Assembly (NCBI GenBank): GCA_030638185.1
Contig: DAOWFD010000382.1
Location: forward strand, 1-49,086
Source of the DNA: Candidatus Aegiribacteria sp.
GTDB taxonomy: Bacteria > Fermentibacterota > Fermentibacteria > Fermentibacterales > JCC-6
DNA: 49,086 nt
Direction: 5' to 3'
In this document: one piece after another, positions 33,520 to 42,096 of the stretch
Numbering within the stretch: the stretch's first letter is position 1
Layout: the number at the start of each line of letters is the position of its first letter
Translations under genes and position numbers: made by a program
Notes under the pieces: generated by a model
The model's input: the letters and a program-made list of their open reading frames with translations, nothing else
Told to the model about the DNA's origin: nothing
The model's database searches: none

Positions 33520-34311
33520 TTATTGCGTTTTATCAAGCACCGCAGAGGAAATGACAGAGTTCCGGTGGATGACCTTCTTGAGGAATTTTTTCCAGCTTAC
33601 TCCCCATTTGCTCTTGAAATATTTCTGTGGATCCATCGTTGTGGATCCGTCGAAACGGGCAGTTGTTCCTTTGGCGAAATGATAGACCAGGCTGTTACCC
33701 ACTCCTATGAAGTGCCTGCATCCGTACCTGTACATTTTCATGGCGAGATCGGGATCGCTGCCGAAACCCGGGAAGTACTCTTCGTCGAACCCGCCTATGG
33801 CTTCCCAGTCCCTTCTGGAAAGAAGAACCGGAGTCCATGTGCTGACTACATTGTAGGGCCGCAAGAGGGTTCTGTACTCCCTTAATAACCTCTCCTCCTC
33901 GAAAGAGGCGGGGGAATCACCGTAGTTCCTGTTGCCTATGTAGCATGGAGTGGAGTTCCCTGGTTCTATGGCGGTTCCAGAAAGCCACAGTTTATCGGCA
34001 AGACCAGAATATCCAGCAAGAGCGGTATCCCAGCCGGGAAGCGGGTACATGTCATCGTTCATATAGCAGATAAAATCAGTTGTTGCCTTCGAAGCAGCCC
34101 TGTTGACAGCTGTGCATACACCTGTATTCTTCGATGATCCGCAGGGCAGGATGTTTTTCCCACGAGCCCAGTCTTCACATGATTCATCGAATTCGTTGAA
34201 GAAGATAATAATCTCATGAGGTACTGCACTGTTACCTGTAAGCCCCCTGTACATGAGATCGAGATATTCCAGGTTCTTCCATGTCGGAACTACTACTGAA
34301 AAAGGTTTCAT
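33520..34311 (-). CDS. Family 2 glycosyltransferase
   Basis: 263 aa GT-A fold enzyme. SVVVPTWKNLEYLDLMYRGL at the N-terminus is the nucleotide-sugar binding start. CGSSKNTGVCTAVNRAASKA and FICYMNDDMYPLPGWD (Asp86/Asp87, the DxD-like metal site) follow. LSRRDWEAIGGFDEEYFPGFGSDPDLAMKMYRYG is the usual acceptor-side segment, split here as GGFDEEYF and GSDPDLAMK. Sugar and acceptor unknown. The ATG overlaps the glyS stop by 1 nt (TAATG), so it is translated from the housekeeping cluster transcript. Its middle part (SPASFEEERLLREYR) is duplicated in the adjacent relic region. Confidence 0.9.
   Translation of the reverse strand: MKPFSVVVPTWKNLEYLDLMYRGLTGNSAVPHEIIIFFNEFDESCEDWARGKNILPCGSSKNTGVCTAVNRAASKATTDFICYMNDDMYPLPGWDTALAGYSGLADKLWLSGTAIEPGNSTPCYIGNRNYGDSPASFEEERLLREYRTLLRPYNVVSTWTPVLLSRRDWEAIGGFDEEYFPGFGSDPDLAMKMYRYGCRHFIGVGNSLVYHFAKGTTARFDGSTTMDPQKYFKSKWGVSWKKFLKKVIHRNSVISSAVLDKTQ
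33871..33924. repeat. Direct repeat, copy B (inside the glycosyltransferase gene)
   Basis: 54 nt matching copy A at 33351-33406, about 500 nt apart in the same orientation. Here it encodes part of an intact protein, so this is the likely source copy. Confidence 0.9.
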
Positions 34312-35642
34312 TACTTCGCAGCAGACCAGCCGTTATCCATGAGATCCTTCAGCTTTTCAACCAGGGTCTCAACAGGTATCCTTATCTGGCCCAGAGAATC
34401 CCTCTCTCGGATGGTGACACTGTTATCATCAAGCGTATCGAAATCGAAAGTTATACAGAATGGAGTACCTGCTTCGTCCATTCTCCTGTAGCGTTTTCCG
34501 ATCGAGCCGGTATCATCGAACTGTATCGGGAAATGAGGTCTTATCAGGTCAAAGACTTCCATTGTATGCCCGGACAGCTTTTTTGAAAGAGGCAATACCG
34601 CAGCCTTGATAGGAGCCAGGCTTCGGTGAAGGCCGAGAACGATCCTCTCCCTGCCCTCTACCTCCTCTTCGCGATACGCATCAAGAAGAACCGCAAGCAT
34701 GGTTCTTCCAATACCTCCACTTGTTTCTATAACGTAGGGAACAACCTTCCTTTTGTTAATCTGGTCAAGATAGGAAAGATCCTGTCCGCTCTCTTCAATG
34801 TGTGCCTTCAGGTCGTAGTCGGTCCTGTTCGCGACACCTTCAAGCTCACCCCAGCCGCCAGCGGCAAAGGGGAAGGTATATTCGATATCAAAACAGGAAT
34901 TAGCATAATGGGCAAGTTCACTGTCATCATGTCTTCGGGTTCTGATATTCCCGCTCTTTATGCCAAGTCCGTAATACCATTTCATTCTCTCGTCTATCCA
35001 GTACTCAAACCATTTATCAGCCTCTTCCGGAAGACAGAAGAATTCCATCTCCATCTGTTCGAACTCCCTGGACCGGAAGATGAAATTACGCGTAGTTATC
35101 TCGTTCCTGAAAGCCTTACCCATCTGAGCGATTCCAAAGGGGAGTTTCTGCCTGGTCGCGGTTACGATGTTCCTGAAGTTCACGAAAATCGGCTGGCAGG
35201 TTTCGGGGCGGAGGTAGACCGTAGCGGAATCATCTTCCAGGGCACCCATCTTCGTTTTGAACATCAGCCCGAAATCTCTGGGTTCGGTCAGCAGGCCACC
35301 GCATTCGGGGCAAATGTCCCCTTCAATATGATCCAGGCGGAACCTGCCTTTGCATTTCAGGCAATCAACCATCGGGTCATGAAAGTGCTTCAGATGGCCT
35401 GAAGCCTTCCAGACGTCAGGATGCGTTATTATGGCTGAATCCATCCCTACAACATCCGACCTGGAGGATACCATAAAATTCCACCAGCTGTTTTCAATGT
35501 TCTTCTTCAGTTCAACACCCAGGGGACCGTAGTCCCAGGAGGACTGGAGCCCTCCATAGATCTCCCCTGACTGAAACACATATCCGCGTCTTTTGCAGAG
35601 AGATACCAGCTTCTTCATCAGGTCTGTAACGTCAGCGGTCAT
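34311..35642 (-). CDS. glyS: Glycyl-tRNA synthetase, homodimeric type
   Basis: 443 aa from ATG 35642, which has GGAGG with a 9-nt spacer. An in-frame TTG at 35648 is too close to that site. The class II core includes FQSGEIYGGLQSSWDYGPLG, a Cys4 zinc insert (CLKCKGRF, CPECGG), YLRPETCQPIFVNF (motif 2 region), FRNEITTRNFIFRSREFEQMEMEFF, and GGIGRTMLAVLLDAY (motif 3). The C-terminal anticodon domain starts near APIKAAVLPL. This is the alpha2 form, not the alpha2beta2 GlyQ/GlyS pair. It overlaps the end of recO by 11 nt, keeping the recO-glycyl-tRNA synthetase neighbourhood seen in several phyla. Confidence 0.96.
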   Translation of the reverse strand: MTADVTDLMKKLVSLCKRRGYVFQSGEIYGGLQSSWDYGPLGVELKKNIENSWWNFMVSSRSDVVGMDSAIITHPDVWKASGHLKHFHDPMVDCLKCKGRFRLDHIEGDICPECGGLLTEPRDFGLMFKTKMGALEDDSATVYLRPETCQPIFVNFRNIVTATRQKLPFGIAQMGKAFRNEITTRNFIFRSREFEQMEMEFFCLPEEADKWFEYWIDERMKWYYGLGIKSGNIRTRRHDDSELAHYANSCFDIEYTFPFAAGGWGELEGVANRTDYDLKAHIEESGQDLSYLDQINKRKVVPYVIETSGGIGRTMLAVLLDAYREEEVEGRERIVLGLHRSLAPIKAAVLPLSKKLSGHTMEVFDLIRPHFPIQFDDTGSIGKRYRRMDEAGTPFCITFDFDTLDDNSVTIRERDSLGQIRIPVETLVEKLKDLMDNGWSAAK

Positions 35643-36384
35643 TTTCAAGGTCCTCCAGTACTGAAAGTGATTTCAATTTCATTCTAGTTTCCATATGTAC
35701 TTCAGCGAATCTTCTCATAAGTTCAAGACATTGCCTGTATCCACCGCGCCAGAGTTTCAGGTTCCGGACTTCATCCAGTCTGCCTTTTCTTGATTTGCGG
35801 ATGAATGCGATCAGGCCGGGAGGGATCCTTTCAAAGCTGCCGCTGCTGCAGTTCTCACATACGATACCGCCCGAAGACGTATCCCACAGTGATGATCCTT
35901 GTGGGTCTCCGCCGCATCGCGTGCAGCGGTCAATTTCCATAGCGAAGCCGGAAAGCCTTAGAGCCTTCTCTATACCGGAACATAATACAGGCCAGAAGGG
36001 AGCGCCTGCGGCGAAATTGTCAAGAACACCGCGAATAAGATGGAACATGGGATGCGACGGTTCGCTACCAGTTATGGAGTGTAGAAGCCATTCGATGAAA
36101 AGACAGGAATGAACGAAGGCTTCAGGATCTCTGCGGATTGTTTCGTAATGGTTGATAACGGTGGCTTCGGTGGCAGTATCCAACTCCCTGCCATCCCTCC
36201 TGGAAAGGGAAAGATCCACCAAGGAGAAAAGTTCAACCCTTCCAAAAAATGAACTCTTTGGCCTGAGAGCCCCCTTGGCGATTGCCGATATCCTGCCGAA
36301 ATCCAGGGAGTAGAGAGTCAGTATCAAGGATGATTCACTCCATCGGACTCTGCGAAGAACGAATGAAGGAGTTGTAGTTCTGAT
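35632..36384 (-). CDS. recO: DNA repair protein RecO, with proposed ATC start
   Basis: RecO loads RecA on gaps together with RecF and RecR. The zinc module CTRCGG...CENC, the SFERIPPGLIAFIR segment and the N-terminal FGRISAIAKGALRPKSSFFG match the family. The first conventional start, TTG 36327, falls inside the OB domain. The frame stays open upstream and encodes RTTTPSFVLRRVRWSESS before LILTLYSLDFGR, the expected N-terminus. No ATG, GTG or TTG is present up to the in-frame stop at 36424. GGAG at 36394-36397 is followed after 9 nt by ATC (36384-36382), giving 250 aa, normal length. A competing reading is a 1-nt indel in the CCCC run just after the ATG at 36424. Identity is sure, the start is not. 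Confidence 0.9.
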   Translation of the reverse strand: MRTTTPSFVLRRVRWSESSLILTLYSLDFGRISAIAKGALRPKSSFFGRVELFSLVDLSLSRRDGRELDTATEATVINHYETIRRDPEAFVHSCLFIEWLLHSITGSEPSHPMFHLIRGVLDNFAAGAPFWPVLCSGIEKALRLSGFAMEIDRCTRCGGDPQGSSLWDTSSGGIVCENCSSGSFERIPPGLIAFIRKSRKGRLDEVRNLKLWRGGYRQCLELMRRFAEVHMETRMKLKSLSVLEDLENDR

Positions 36385-36423
36385 ATTATCACACTCCGAA
36401 GATATAAGATCCCGCAGGGGACA

Positions 36424-37644
36424 TCAGTCCGATTCATCCCCTTGGTTTTCGATGGGTTCCACTCTGACATTGAGTATCCGCTGGGCTCTTATCTGTTCAA
36501 CTGTGAACCTGTAACCTGAAAGTTCGGCTGCGTCCAGCTGGCGGGGTATTTTACCCATAAGATTGTAAATCATGCCTCCGAGACTTTCGTAACCATCATC
36601 TTCGAATGTTGTGCCAAGCAGTTCGTTAAGGTCGTCTATAGGTATGCGTGCGTCCAGAATGTAGGAGTTGCCATCGAGCTTCTTTACCAGAAGGGCTTCC
36701 TTATCGTATTCATCCAGAATCTCGCCGAAAACTTCCTCCATGATGTCTTCTATTGTTACAAGCCCCGCGGTTCCGCCGTATTCGTCAACCACAATCGCCA
36801 TGTGTATTCTGTTCGACTGAAACTCACGAAGAAGTTCATCGATCCTCTTGTACTCCGGAACAAAATATGGTTTCCTCAGAATACTTTTCAATTCAAAACT
36901 GTTAGTATCTTCTGAAAGAAGAACAAGGATATCCTTGGCGTACAACACTCCGCGGATATTGTCTATTCTTTCTTCGTATACCGGTATCCTTGAATGTCCC
37001 GCCTTTTTCAGCTCACCGACCACTTTTGACAGATCCGCATTTATTTCCACACATACAATATCGATACGGGGAACCATGACCTCTCTGATGATCTTATCGG
37101 AGAAATCAATAATGCTATCCATAAGTTCCTGCTCTTTTTCAAATTCCCCCGGATCGCCCTTCTCCCTGCGTCTTTCCAGCCAGATGACATCGGGAGGAGT
37201 GATAAGCCAGTCCGCGGAATCGGGATTATCATTCCCGCTGCTGCCGAAAATCATAAGAGCAGGTAAACGGAAGGGAAGGGAAACTATCCAGTAAGGGGTT
37301 TTCAGAAAGTATAGCAATCGAAGAGCATTCCTTTTCGCTATGAGGGAAGGCAAAATCACCGAAAGAATGAATGTAATCAGGATAAGGATGAATATTGTAA
37401 GCCAATAAGGTAATGCAACATACGAAGAAGATTTTCCCGCCAGTAGTATTGCACCCGCTCCCGCGCTGACCATGGCGGTGAAGCTCATCAGCCACAGTAT
37501 TCCAAGGTGAAAGAAGGCTATCTGTCTCCGTTCCGAAGGATCCCTGCCTTTGGAGAGGATAATCTCGGGTATGCAGGATCTAATTCCCGAGGAAACGAAC
37601 AGCACCAGAAGAGAGGCGAGGTATACAACAACGGCTGTAATCAA
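36424..37644 (-). CDS. CorC/HlyC-type membrane protein with CBS domains
   Basis: 406 aa. The N-terminal part has three or so membrane helices (about residues 3-25, 48-70, 80-105), in the place of a DUF21/CNNM domain. Residues about 185-305 form a CBS pair (VMVPRIDIVCVEINADLS, HSRIPVYEERIDNIRGVLYAKD, IHMAIVVDEYGGTAGLVTIEDI). The C-terminal CorC_HlyC domain follows (LDARIPIDDLNELLG, GGMIYNLMGKIP). Related proteins are linked to magnesium or cobalt efflux. Start is TTG 37644, overlapping the ybeY stop (TTGA). It occupies the slot between ybeY and recO where era or dgkA/cdd lie in some bacteria, as in several other phyla. Confidence 0.9.
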   Translation of the reverse strand: MITAVVVYLASLLVLFVSSGIRSCIPEIILSKGRDPSERRQIAFFHLGILWLMSFTAMVSAGAGAILLAGKSSSYVALPYWLTIFILILITFILSVILPSLIAKRNALRLLYFLKTPYWIVSLPFRLPALMIFGSSGNDNPDSADWLITPPDVIWLERRREKGDPGEFEKEQELMDSIIDFSDKIIREVMVPRIDIVCVEINADLSKVVGELKKAGHSRIPVYEERIDNIRGVLYAKDILVLLSEDTNSFELKSILRKPYFVPEYKRIDELLREFQSNRIHMAIVVDEYGGTAGLVTIEDIMEEVFGEILDEYDKEALLVKKLDGNSYILDARIPIDDLNELLGTTFEDDGYESLGGMIYNLMGKIPRQLDAAELSGYRFTVEQIRAQRILNVRVEPIENQGDESD

Positions 37645-38030
37645 TTCTCCACCTGCTTTCCAAGGGCAGCCGCTACAAGAGAATCAACTTCCCTGCTCAT
37701 AATACCTGCATCCTTCTCGTTACTGTGGGAATATCCTTTAAGGTGCAGGTAGCCATGAAAGATTCGCTCAAGCAATGCTTCCATGGGAGGGAACAGCCGC
37801 ACGTCAGCATAGATCGTACCCTCAGGCCTGTCCTCTTCCCTTAAAGCCAGATCAAAAGAAAGAACATCAGTGGCTCTGTCAATATGGCGGTACTCTCTAT
37901 TGAGTACCCTGAGATAACCCGGATCAGTCAGAACAACCTCAACACAACCCTCCATCAGATTATCGATCAGACTCTTTATTTCTTCCGCACTGAATCCTGC
38001 ATTTTCAACGATTATGCTGACGTCAGCCAT
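37641..38030 (-). CDS. ybeY: Endoribonuclease YbeY
   Basis: 129 aa from ATG 38030, preceded by AGGTGA. A GTG at 38039 would add three residues. The family signature is present: LNREYRHIDRATDVLSFDL, GTIYADVRL, and the zinc site HGYLHLKGYSH with three histidines. YbeY is a metal-dependent RNase for 16S rRNA 3'-end maturation and ribosome quality control. The aspartate that often precedes the last His (GYDH) is serine here. The protein is about 20 residues shorter than typical, mainly before the zinc motif. It overlaps pgpH by 8 nt upstream and the CBS-protein gene by 4 nt downstream. Confidence 0.93.
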   Translation of the reverse strand: MADVSIIVENAGFSAEEIKSLIDNLMEGCVEVVLTDPGYLRVLNREYRHIDRATDVLSFDLALREEDRPEGTIYADVRLFPPMEALLERIFHGYLHLKGYSHSNEKDAGIMSREVDSLVAAALGKQVEN

Positions 38031-40038
38031 TTGAATCACCTATTGGATAATCGTTTACCCTCTTGTAGAATTTACTTTCGAGAACAGATGTGAACACCTT
38101 TACAATGGTCTTGAGGTTTCTTCTGGTAAGATGACAGTCGTCAAGTTCACCCTCAAGGTCTTTTTCATCTACAACCCTTGCAACCAGTTCAGCTACTCCT
38201 TCGGGAGAAGCCAGATTCTTGGTGAAGGATGCCGTCTGGTCAGCAAGCAGTACCAGAGCCGCCTCTATAGTTGAAGGTCTTGGACCCGTATAGGAGAAAT
38301 CGCTTTTCTTTATACTTTTTGGGTCACATGATTCCTGCAGTGCCTTACTATAAAAGTATTTAGTAAGACTTACCCCGTGATGCTGCTGTATAATATGAAT
38401 AACTGCTCTGGGAAGTTTCGCCTTTTCTGCCAATTCCACGCCGTCTTTCACGTGTGCGATGATCTTTCTTGCACTTACCCACGGGTTCATGCTGTCATGG
38501 GGGTTCTCCATGTTTTGCTGGTTTTCTATAAACATCTCAGGAGCAGCCATCTTTCCAATATCGTGGAAATATCCACCTGCGGAAGCGAGTGATTCCCAGG
38601 CATTGATAGCTCCCGCTGCGCGACCAGCAAGCTCAGCGACGGTTTGAGAGTGATTCCATGTTCCGGGGGCAACCTCCCTCATCTGTTTTAGAAGAGGATG
38701 ATCAGTTTTGTTAACTTCATCAATGGAAAGGACCGTATAGACTCCGAAAATCCTCTCGAAAAGGAATAGAAGCGCGTGTGCGGAACCTATACCGACAACT
38801 GGAACAAGCAGAAGCCCAAGAATAGATTCCGTCATGGATGATGAATATAGAGACGTGTTAAGCATGTGCAGAAGAAGATAAACGCAAACACCACCCACTG
38901 CCGACAGGCCTATAGCAACAGGAACGCTGCGCCTTTCCCTTACATCCCATACGGTAAGAGAGGCCAGAATTCCTGAAACTGCTGAAATAAGTACTATGGA
39001 GTAGGGATGAGGATGAACAAGACCGAGAAGCATGGAGAAGATCAGAGTAAAAAAGACCGCGTGCCTTCTGTGAAAGAAAATACTGGTCAAGGCCGCTCCG
39101 AATGTGACCATGGATGCACAGGGGAAACTGGCACTATTCTTAAGAGCCAGCCATAGAGTTCCGGTGGTTGCAAGAGATATTATCCATATCACGCCGAGAA
39201 GAAGAAATCTGTTGGCTGCTTGCCATGTATCCGGCATGATGTCATGAATGTAGAAGAATACTATTCCAGTCATTATAAATGCAAGAAGAAGAAGACTTAA
39301 TACACGCTTGAACCGACGGTTTTCCATGGCGGTATTCTTCAGGTGATCCAGGTATTCGATAGTTCTCGAAGTCACCTGCTCATTCGCTTCCAAAAGGACA
39401 CTTCCCGCTGTTATCGTTGTATCGATATTACTGAGTCCGGCAACGGCTGTCTCCGCGTTTGCCTGCCTGGAAGAGTCGTTCACTATGAGGTTGGGCCGAA
39501 GAATGGAGGATATCTCAGCTTGATCATCGCCGGGGAAATCCCATCTCGCCATTCTTATTTCAAGAATATCCCTTACATCCTCTATTTCATTGATATCGAA
39601 AAGCTGCCTGTCCTCTGTTCCGGAGGAGCCAAGGAGAACAGCTTGTTCTCCATCGTAATGCTCACGAACATCATCCAGGCTGAACACACCCTCTTCGTAA
39701 ATCGATTGCAGTTCCTCAACCATGCCCCTTGCAAAAGAGGAATCGTAGGTGGCGAGAAGCAGCATGGGATAGAGCCTGTTCTTCAGGGACTGCCAGACCT
39801 CCTGGTCAAACTTCAGATGTACCGGTATGGATTCAAGCATCGCGTCTCGGATTTCATCGAATACCTCCTCGTGATACGGAAGGTCGAAGTCGACGGGAGC
39901 AACTATATCATGAGGGAGGGTCTGGCCGACACTAAGCTCAAGATCAATAATTTGTTTGTCAGGCATGAAAAACAGATAGAAGGTGCCGATGAATATAGCC
40001 GCAACAAGGCTCCCACTGAGTAAATTACTGGTTTTCAT
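38023..40038 (-). CDS. pgpH: PgpH-like 7TM-HD phosphodiesterase (c-di-AMP)
   Basis: 671 aa. One N-terminal membrane helix (LVAAIFIGTFYLFF) precedes a large extracytoplasmic 7TMR-HDED domain (about residues 30-245). A block of about seven membrane helices follows (250-440). The cytoplasmic HD domain (about 455-620) has WNHSQTVAELAGRAA, GYFHDIGKMAAPEMFIENQ, and IHIIQQHHGVSLTKYFY. This is the PgpH/YqfF layout, whose known members hydrolyse c-di-AMP. No diadenylate cyclase is in the window. Position between phoH and ybeY is the classic one. ATG 40038; ybeY starts inside its 3' end. Confidence 0.94.
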   Translation of the reverse strand: MKTSNLLSGSLVAAIFIGTFYLFFMPDKQIIDLELSVGQTLPHDIVAPVDFDLPYHEEVFDEIRDAMLESIPVHLKFDQEVWQSLKNRLYPMLLLATYDSSFARGMVEELQSIYEEGVFSLDDVREHYDGEQAVLLGSSGTEDRQLFDINEIEDVRDILEIRMARWDFPGDDQAEISSILRPNLIVNDSSRQANAETAVAGLSNIDTTITAGSVLLEANEQVTSRTIEYLDHLKNTAMENRRFKRVLSLLLLAFIMTGIVFFYIHDIMPDTWQAANRFLLLGVIWIISLATTGTLWLALKNSASFPCASMVTFGAALTSIFFHRRHAVFFTLIFSMLLGLVHPHPYSIVLISAVSGILASLTVWDVRERRSVPVAIGLSAVGGVCVYLLLHMLNTSLYSSSMTESILGLLLVPVVGIGSAHALLFLFERIFGVYTVLSIDEVNKTDHPLLKQMREVAPGTWNHSQTVAELAGRAAGAINAWESLASAGGYFHDIGKMAAPEMFIENQQNMENPHDSMNPWVSARKIIAHVKDGVELAEKAKLPRAVIHIIQQHHGVSLTKYFYSKALQESCDPKSIKKSDFSYTGPRPSTIEAALVLLADQTASFTKNLASPEGVAELVARVVDEKDLEGELDDCHLTRRNLKTIVKVFTSVLESKFYKRVNDYPIGDSNG

Positions 40039-40099
40039 TATGCAGCAAACTGCCGGAGGATAGTCCGGAAGAAGAAAACTGGAAACCCGGAATCAGCAG

Positions 40100-41056
40100 T
40101 CATCTGTACACCTTTCCGTCTTCATCTCGTTTAAAAGCTGAAATAATGCTCTGTACAAGCGGATGTCTTACTACATCTTCCTGATCAAGGTATGTGAACT
40201 CTATGCCCTCTATACCCGAAAGAATCCTTCTTATTACAACTAGCCCCGAAGATGAGGGTGGGGTGATATCTATCTGGGTTATGTCACCTGTAATAATCGC
40301 CCTTGAGCTATATCCCAGCCTTGTAATAAACATTTTCAGCTGGGTTATTGAGGTGTTCTGAGCTTCATCGAGGATAACAAAGGCGTTGTTCAGGGTTCTT
40401 CCACGCATATATGCGAGGGGAGCGACTTCGATAATCCGATTATCTAAGGATCGTCGAACTCTAGCAGGTGATAAAGTGTCATCCAACGCATCGTATACCG
40501 GTTTCAGATAAGGGTCTATCTTCTGTTGAAGGTCTCCCGGGAGGAACCCCAGTTTTTCTCCCGCTTCAACAGCAGGTCTTGAAATGATTATTTTGTCAAC
40601 TTCACCGTCGGTAAGGGCAGCCACAGCGCTGGCAACAGCAAGGTAAGTCTTTCCGGTACCCGCCGGACCAATACAGAATACCAGTTCAGAATTCCTGATT
40701 GCACGCAGGTACTTCTCCTGCCCGGAGGTTTTCGGAAGTATCCGCCCCGCACGCCCCGGAACGGAGAGTTCAAGAGATATGTCATGATTTTCAGGAAAAC
40801 TCAATGCGGCGTCAACACTGTGATCACTCAGGTTGCCGGAGGCTATCAGTTCATGCTCTAGCCTTAAAATAACCGTTTTTGCCTTCTCAACTGATCTTCC
40901 GCTGTTGCCGGAAATATAAAGGCTGCCGTCTCTGTAAATGGCTTTTACGTCAAGTTTTTTGCAGATATACCTGAGGTTGCTGTCTCCACTACCAAATATC
41001 TTGCTCGCGGATTCTCTGGAAAGGTCTATTTTCGCGTCTATTGAATGATCCTGCAT
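40100..41056 (-). CDS. phoH: PhoH-like ATPase
   Basis: 318 aa. An N-terminal KH-like region (IFGSGDSNLRYICKKLDVKAI, SLYISGN) precedes the ATPase domain. Walker A GPAGTGKT is at residues 130-137, followed by ISRPAVEAGEKLGFLPGDLQQKIDPYL, the characteristic PhoH block. PLAYMRGRTL and Walker B FVILDEAQNTS follow, then IITGDITQID. PhoH/YbeZ proteins work with YbeY in rRNA processing. It is the first gene of the phoH-pgpH-ybeY-corC-recO-glyS cluster, 61 nt before pgpH. The LysM gene upstream ends in its own terminator, so a promoter for this cluster should lie in 41057-41085. I could not pick one out. Confidence 0.95.
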   Translation of the reverse strand: MQDHSIDAKIDLSRESASKIFGSGDSNLRYICKKLDVKAIYRDGSLYISGNSGRSVEKAKTVILRLEHELIASGNLSDHSVDAALSFPENHDISLELSVPGRAGRILPKTSGQEKYLRAIRNSELVFCIGPAGTGKTYLAVASAVAALTDGEVDKIIISRPAVEAGEKLGFLPGDLQQKIDPYLKPVYDALDDTLSPARVRRSLDNRIIEVAPLAYMRGRTLNNAFVILDEAQNTSITQLKMFITRLGYSSRAIITGDITQIDITPPSSSGLVVIRRILSGIEGIEFTYLDQEDVVRHPLVQSIISAFKRDEDGKVYR

Positions 41057-41073
41057 TCAGTAAGTTCTTTCAG

Positions 41074-41108
41074 ATAAAAGGAAGACTCTCCACAATAACT
41101 GTGAAGAG
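41074..41108 (-). terminator. Intrinsic terminator of the LysM gene
   Basis: On the minus strand CTCTTCACA pairs with TGTGGAGAG around GTTAT (plus 41086-41108; one G-U pair), followed by TCTTCCTTTTATC. Confidence 0.75.
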
Positions 41109-41130
41109 CCCTCCATATCCGCTGATAATT

Positions 41131-41805
41131 CTAGCGTGATCCTCCAAAACCCCCAGAACGGGGTATATCAAGAACCTGTCCTGGGTAGATCAGATTAGGA
41201 TCTCTAATTACACTGCGATTAGCTTCGTAAAGCTGAGGCCACATGCCTCTGTCGCCGTAAACTCTGCTGTATCCGGCAATCTTACCGAGGAAATCGCCCT
41301 CGATGACTGTGTAACGGCTGAGCATAGGCAATGGTAACCAGAGAGTATGCCCTGCGTAGATCAGGTTGGGATCGCTGATGGTGTCGCGGTTGCGTTCGTA
41401 GATGGCAGGCCACTGCGAACCATCACCGTAGTTGTAGTGATAGGATGCTATTAACCAGAGACATTCTCCATCAAGAATAGTATGCTGCACACCGGCGCCA
41501 CGAAGGCGTGTGATCTCTGCCCTGAGGGCATTGATCTCGGCTGTAAGCTCCGCTATCCGTGTGTTAAGTGTATCACGTATGTCGCGAAGAGGAAAAACTT
41601 GAGGTTCGAGCTCTGCTATACGAGCATCTGCCTCGGCCTTTCTCCATTCCCAGTACGCGATCTGAAGATGAATGTCATCATCTCCCATTGCTTCGATTTC
41701 AGCTTGTGAATACGCTGAAAGCTCCTCGGCTGTCCAGGTCTTAGCGAGACCCGTTGATGCAAGGCCGAGGCAAATCATCAGAGCTAATACTAGTGTACGC
41801 TTCAT
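41131..41805 (-). CDS. Exported coiled-coil protein with two LysM domains
   Basis: 224 aa. The signal peptide ends at about residue 21 (TGLAK). A helical coiled coil spans about residues 45-103 (ARIAELEPQVFPLRDI, NTRIAELTAEINALRAEITRL). Two LysM-like modules follow, each starting with a Y/HT(I/V) strand: HTILDGECLWLIASYHYNYG with DPNLIYAGHTLWLP, then YTVIEGDFLGKIAGYSRVYG with DPNLIYPGQVLDIP. LysM modules bind peptidoglycan. The protein is likely a periplasmic envelope-tethering or structural factor. The preceding gene (18 nt upstream on this strand) encodes a coiled-coil lipoprotein that probably works with it. Start ATG 41805 has GGGGAAAA upstream. Confidence 0.9.
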   Translation of the reverse strand: MKRTLVLALMICLGLASTGLAKTWTAEELSAYSQAEIEAMGDDDIHLQIAYWEWRKAEADARIAELEPQVFPLRDIRDTLNTRIAELTAEINALRAEITRLRGAGVQHTILDGECLWLIASYHYNYGDGSQWPAIYERNRDTISDPNLIYAGHTLWLPLPMLSRYTVIEGDFLGKIAGYSRVYGDRGMWPQLYEANRSVIRDPNLIYPGQVLDIPRSGGFGGSR

Positions 41806-41823
41806 TGTTTTCCCCTTTCCTTG

Positions 41824-42096
41824 CTATCGGCTTCCGCCGCCGAGTGCATAATATTCCTGCTGAAGTTCAGCGAGTTCTGCTTCAAGAGCTGCTACCTGTT
41901 CCTGCTTTGCAGTGATTTCACCAGGAAGATTCACGAGTTCTTCCTCAAGCCCATCAGCCCTTACTTCAGCAGCGAGAGCCGCTGAACGGGCATCATCTCT
42001 TGCTTGAAGTTCCGCAGCGCTGGGTCCACAAGCTGCCATAAGCAGAGACACGCTCAGGAGTCCAAGACAGAACCATTTTGTTCTCGTCTTGAGCAT
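41824..42096 (-). CDS. Small coiled-coil lipoprotein (Lpp-like layout)
   Basis: 90 aa. Basic lead, hydrophobic segment and lipobox LMAAC (Cys23). The mature part is a continuous acidic, alanine-rich helix with heptad character (ALAAEVRADGLEEELVNL, KQEQVAALEAELAELQQEYY), ending GGGSR. The layout resembles Braun-type or other trimeric lipoproteins. No C-terminal lysine of the Lpp kind is present, so covalent attachment to peptidoglycan is not indicated. The ATG has GAGGAGG upstream. It is co-transcribed with the LysM protein 18 nt downstream, which could supply the peptidoglycan contact (inference). Confidence 0.85.
   Translation of the reverse strand: MLKTRTKWFCLGLLSVSLLMAACGPSAAELQARDDARSAALAAEVRADGLEEELVNLPGEITAKQEQVAALEAELAELQQEYYALGGGSR

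Noticed and set aside
34626..35402. Open frame of 258 codons antisense to glyS
   Set aside because: glyS is unmistakable on the other strand; the antisense translation has no motif.
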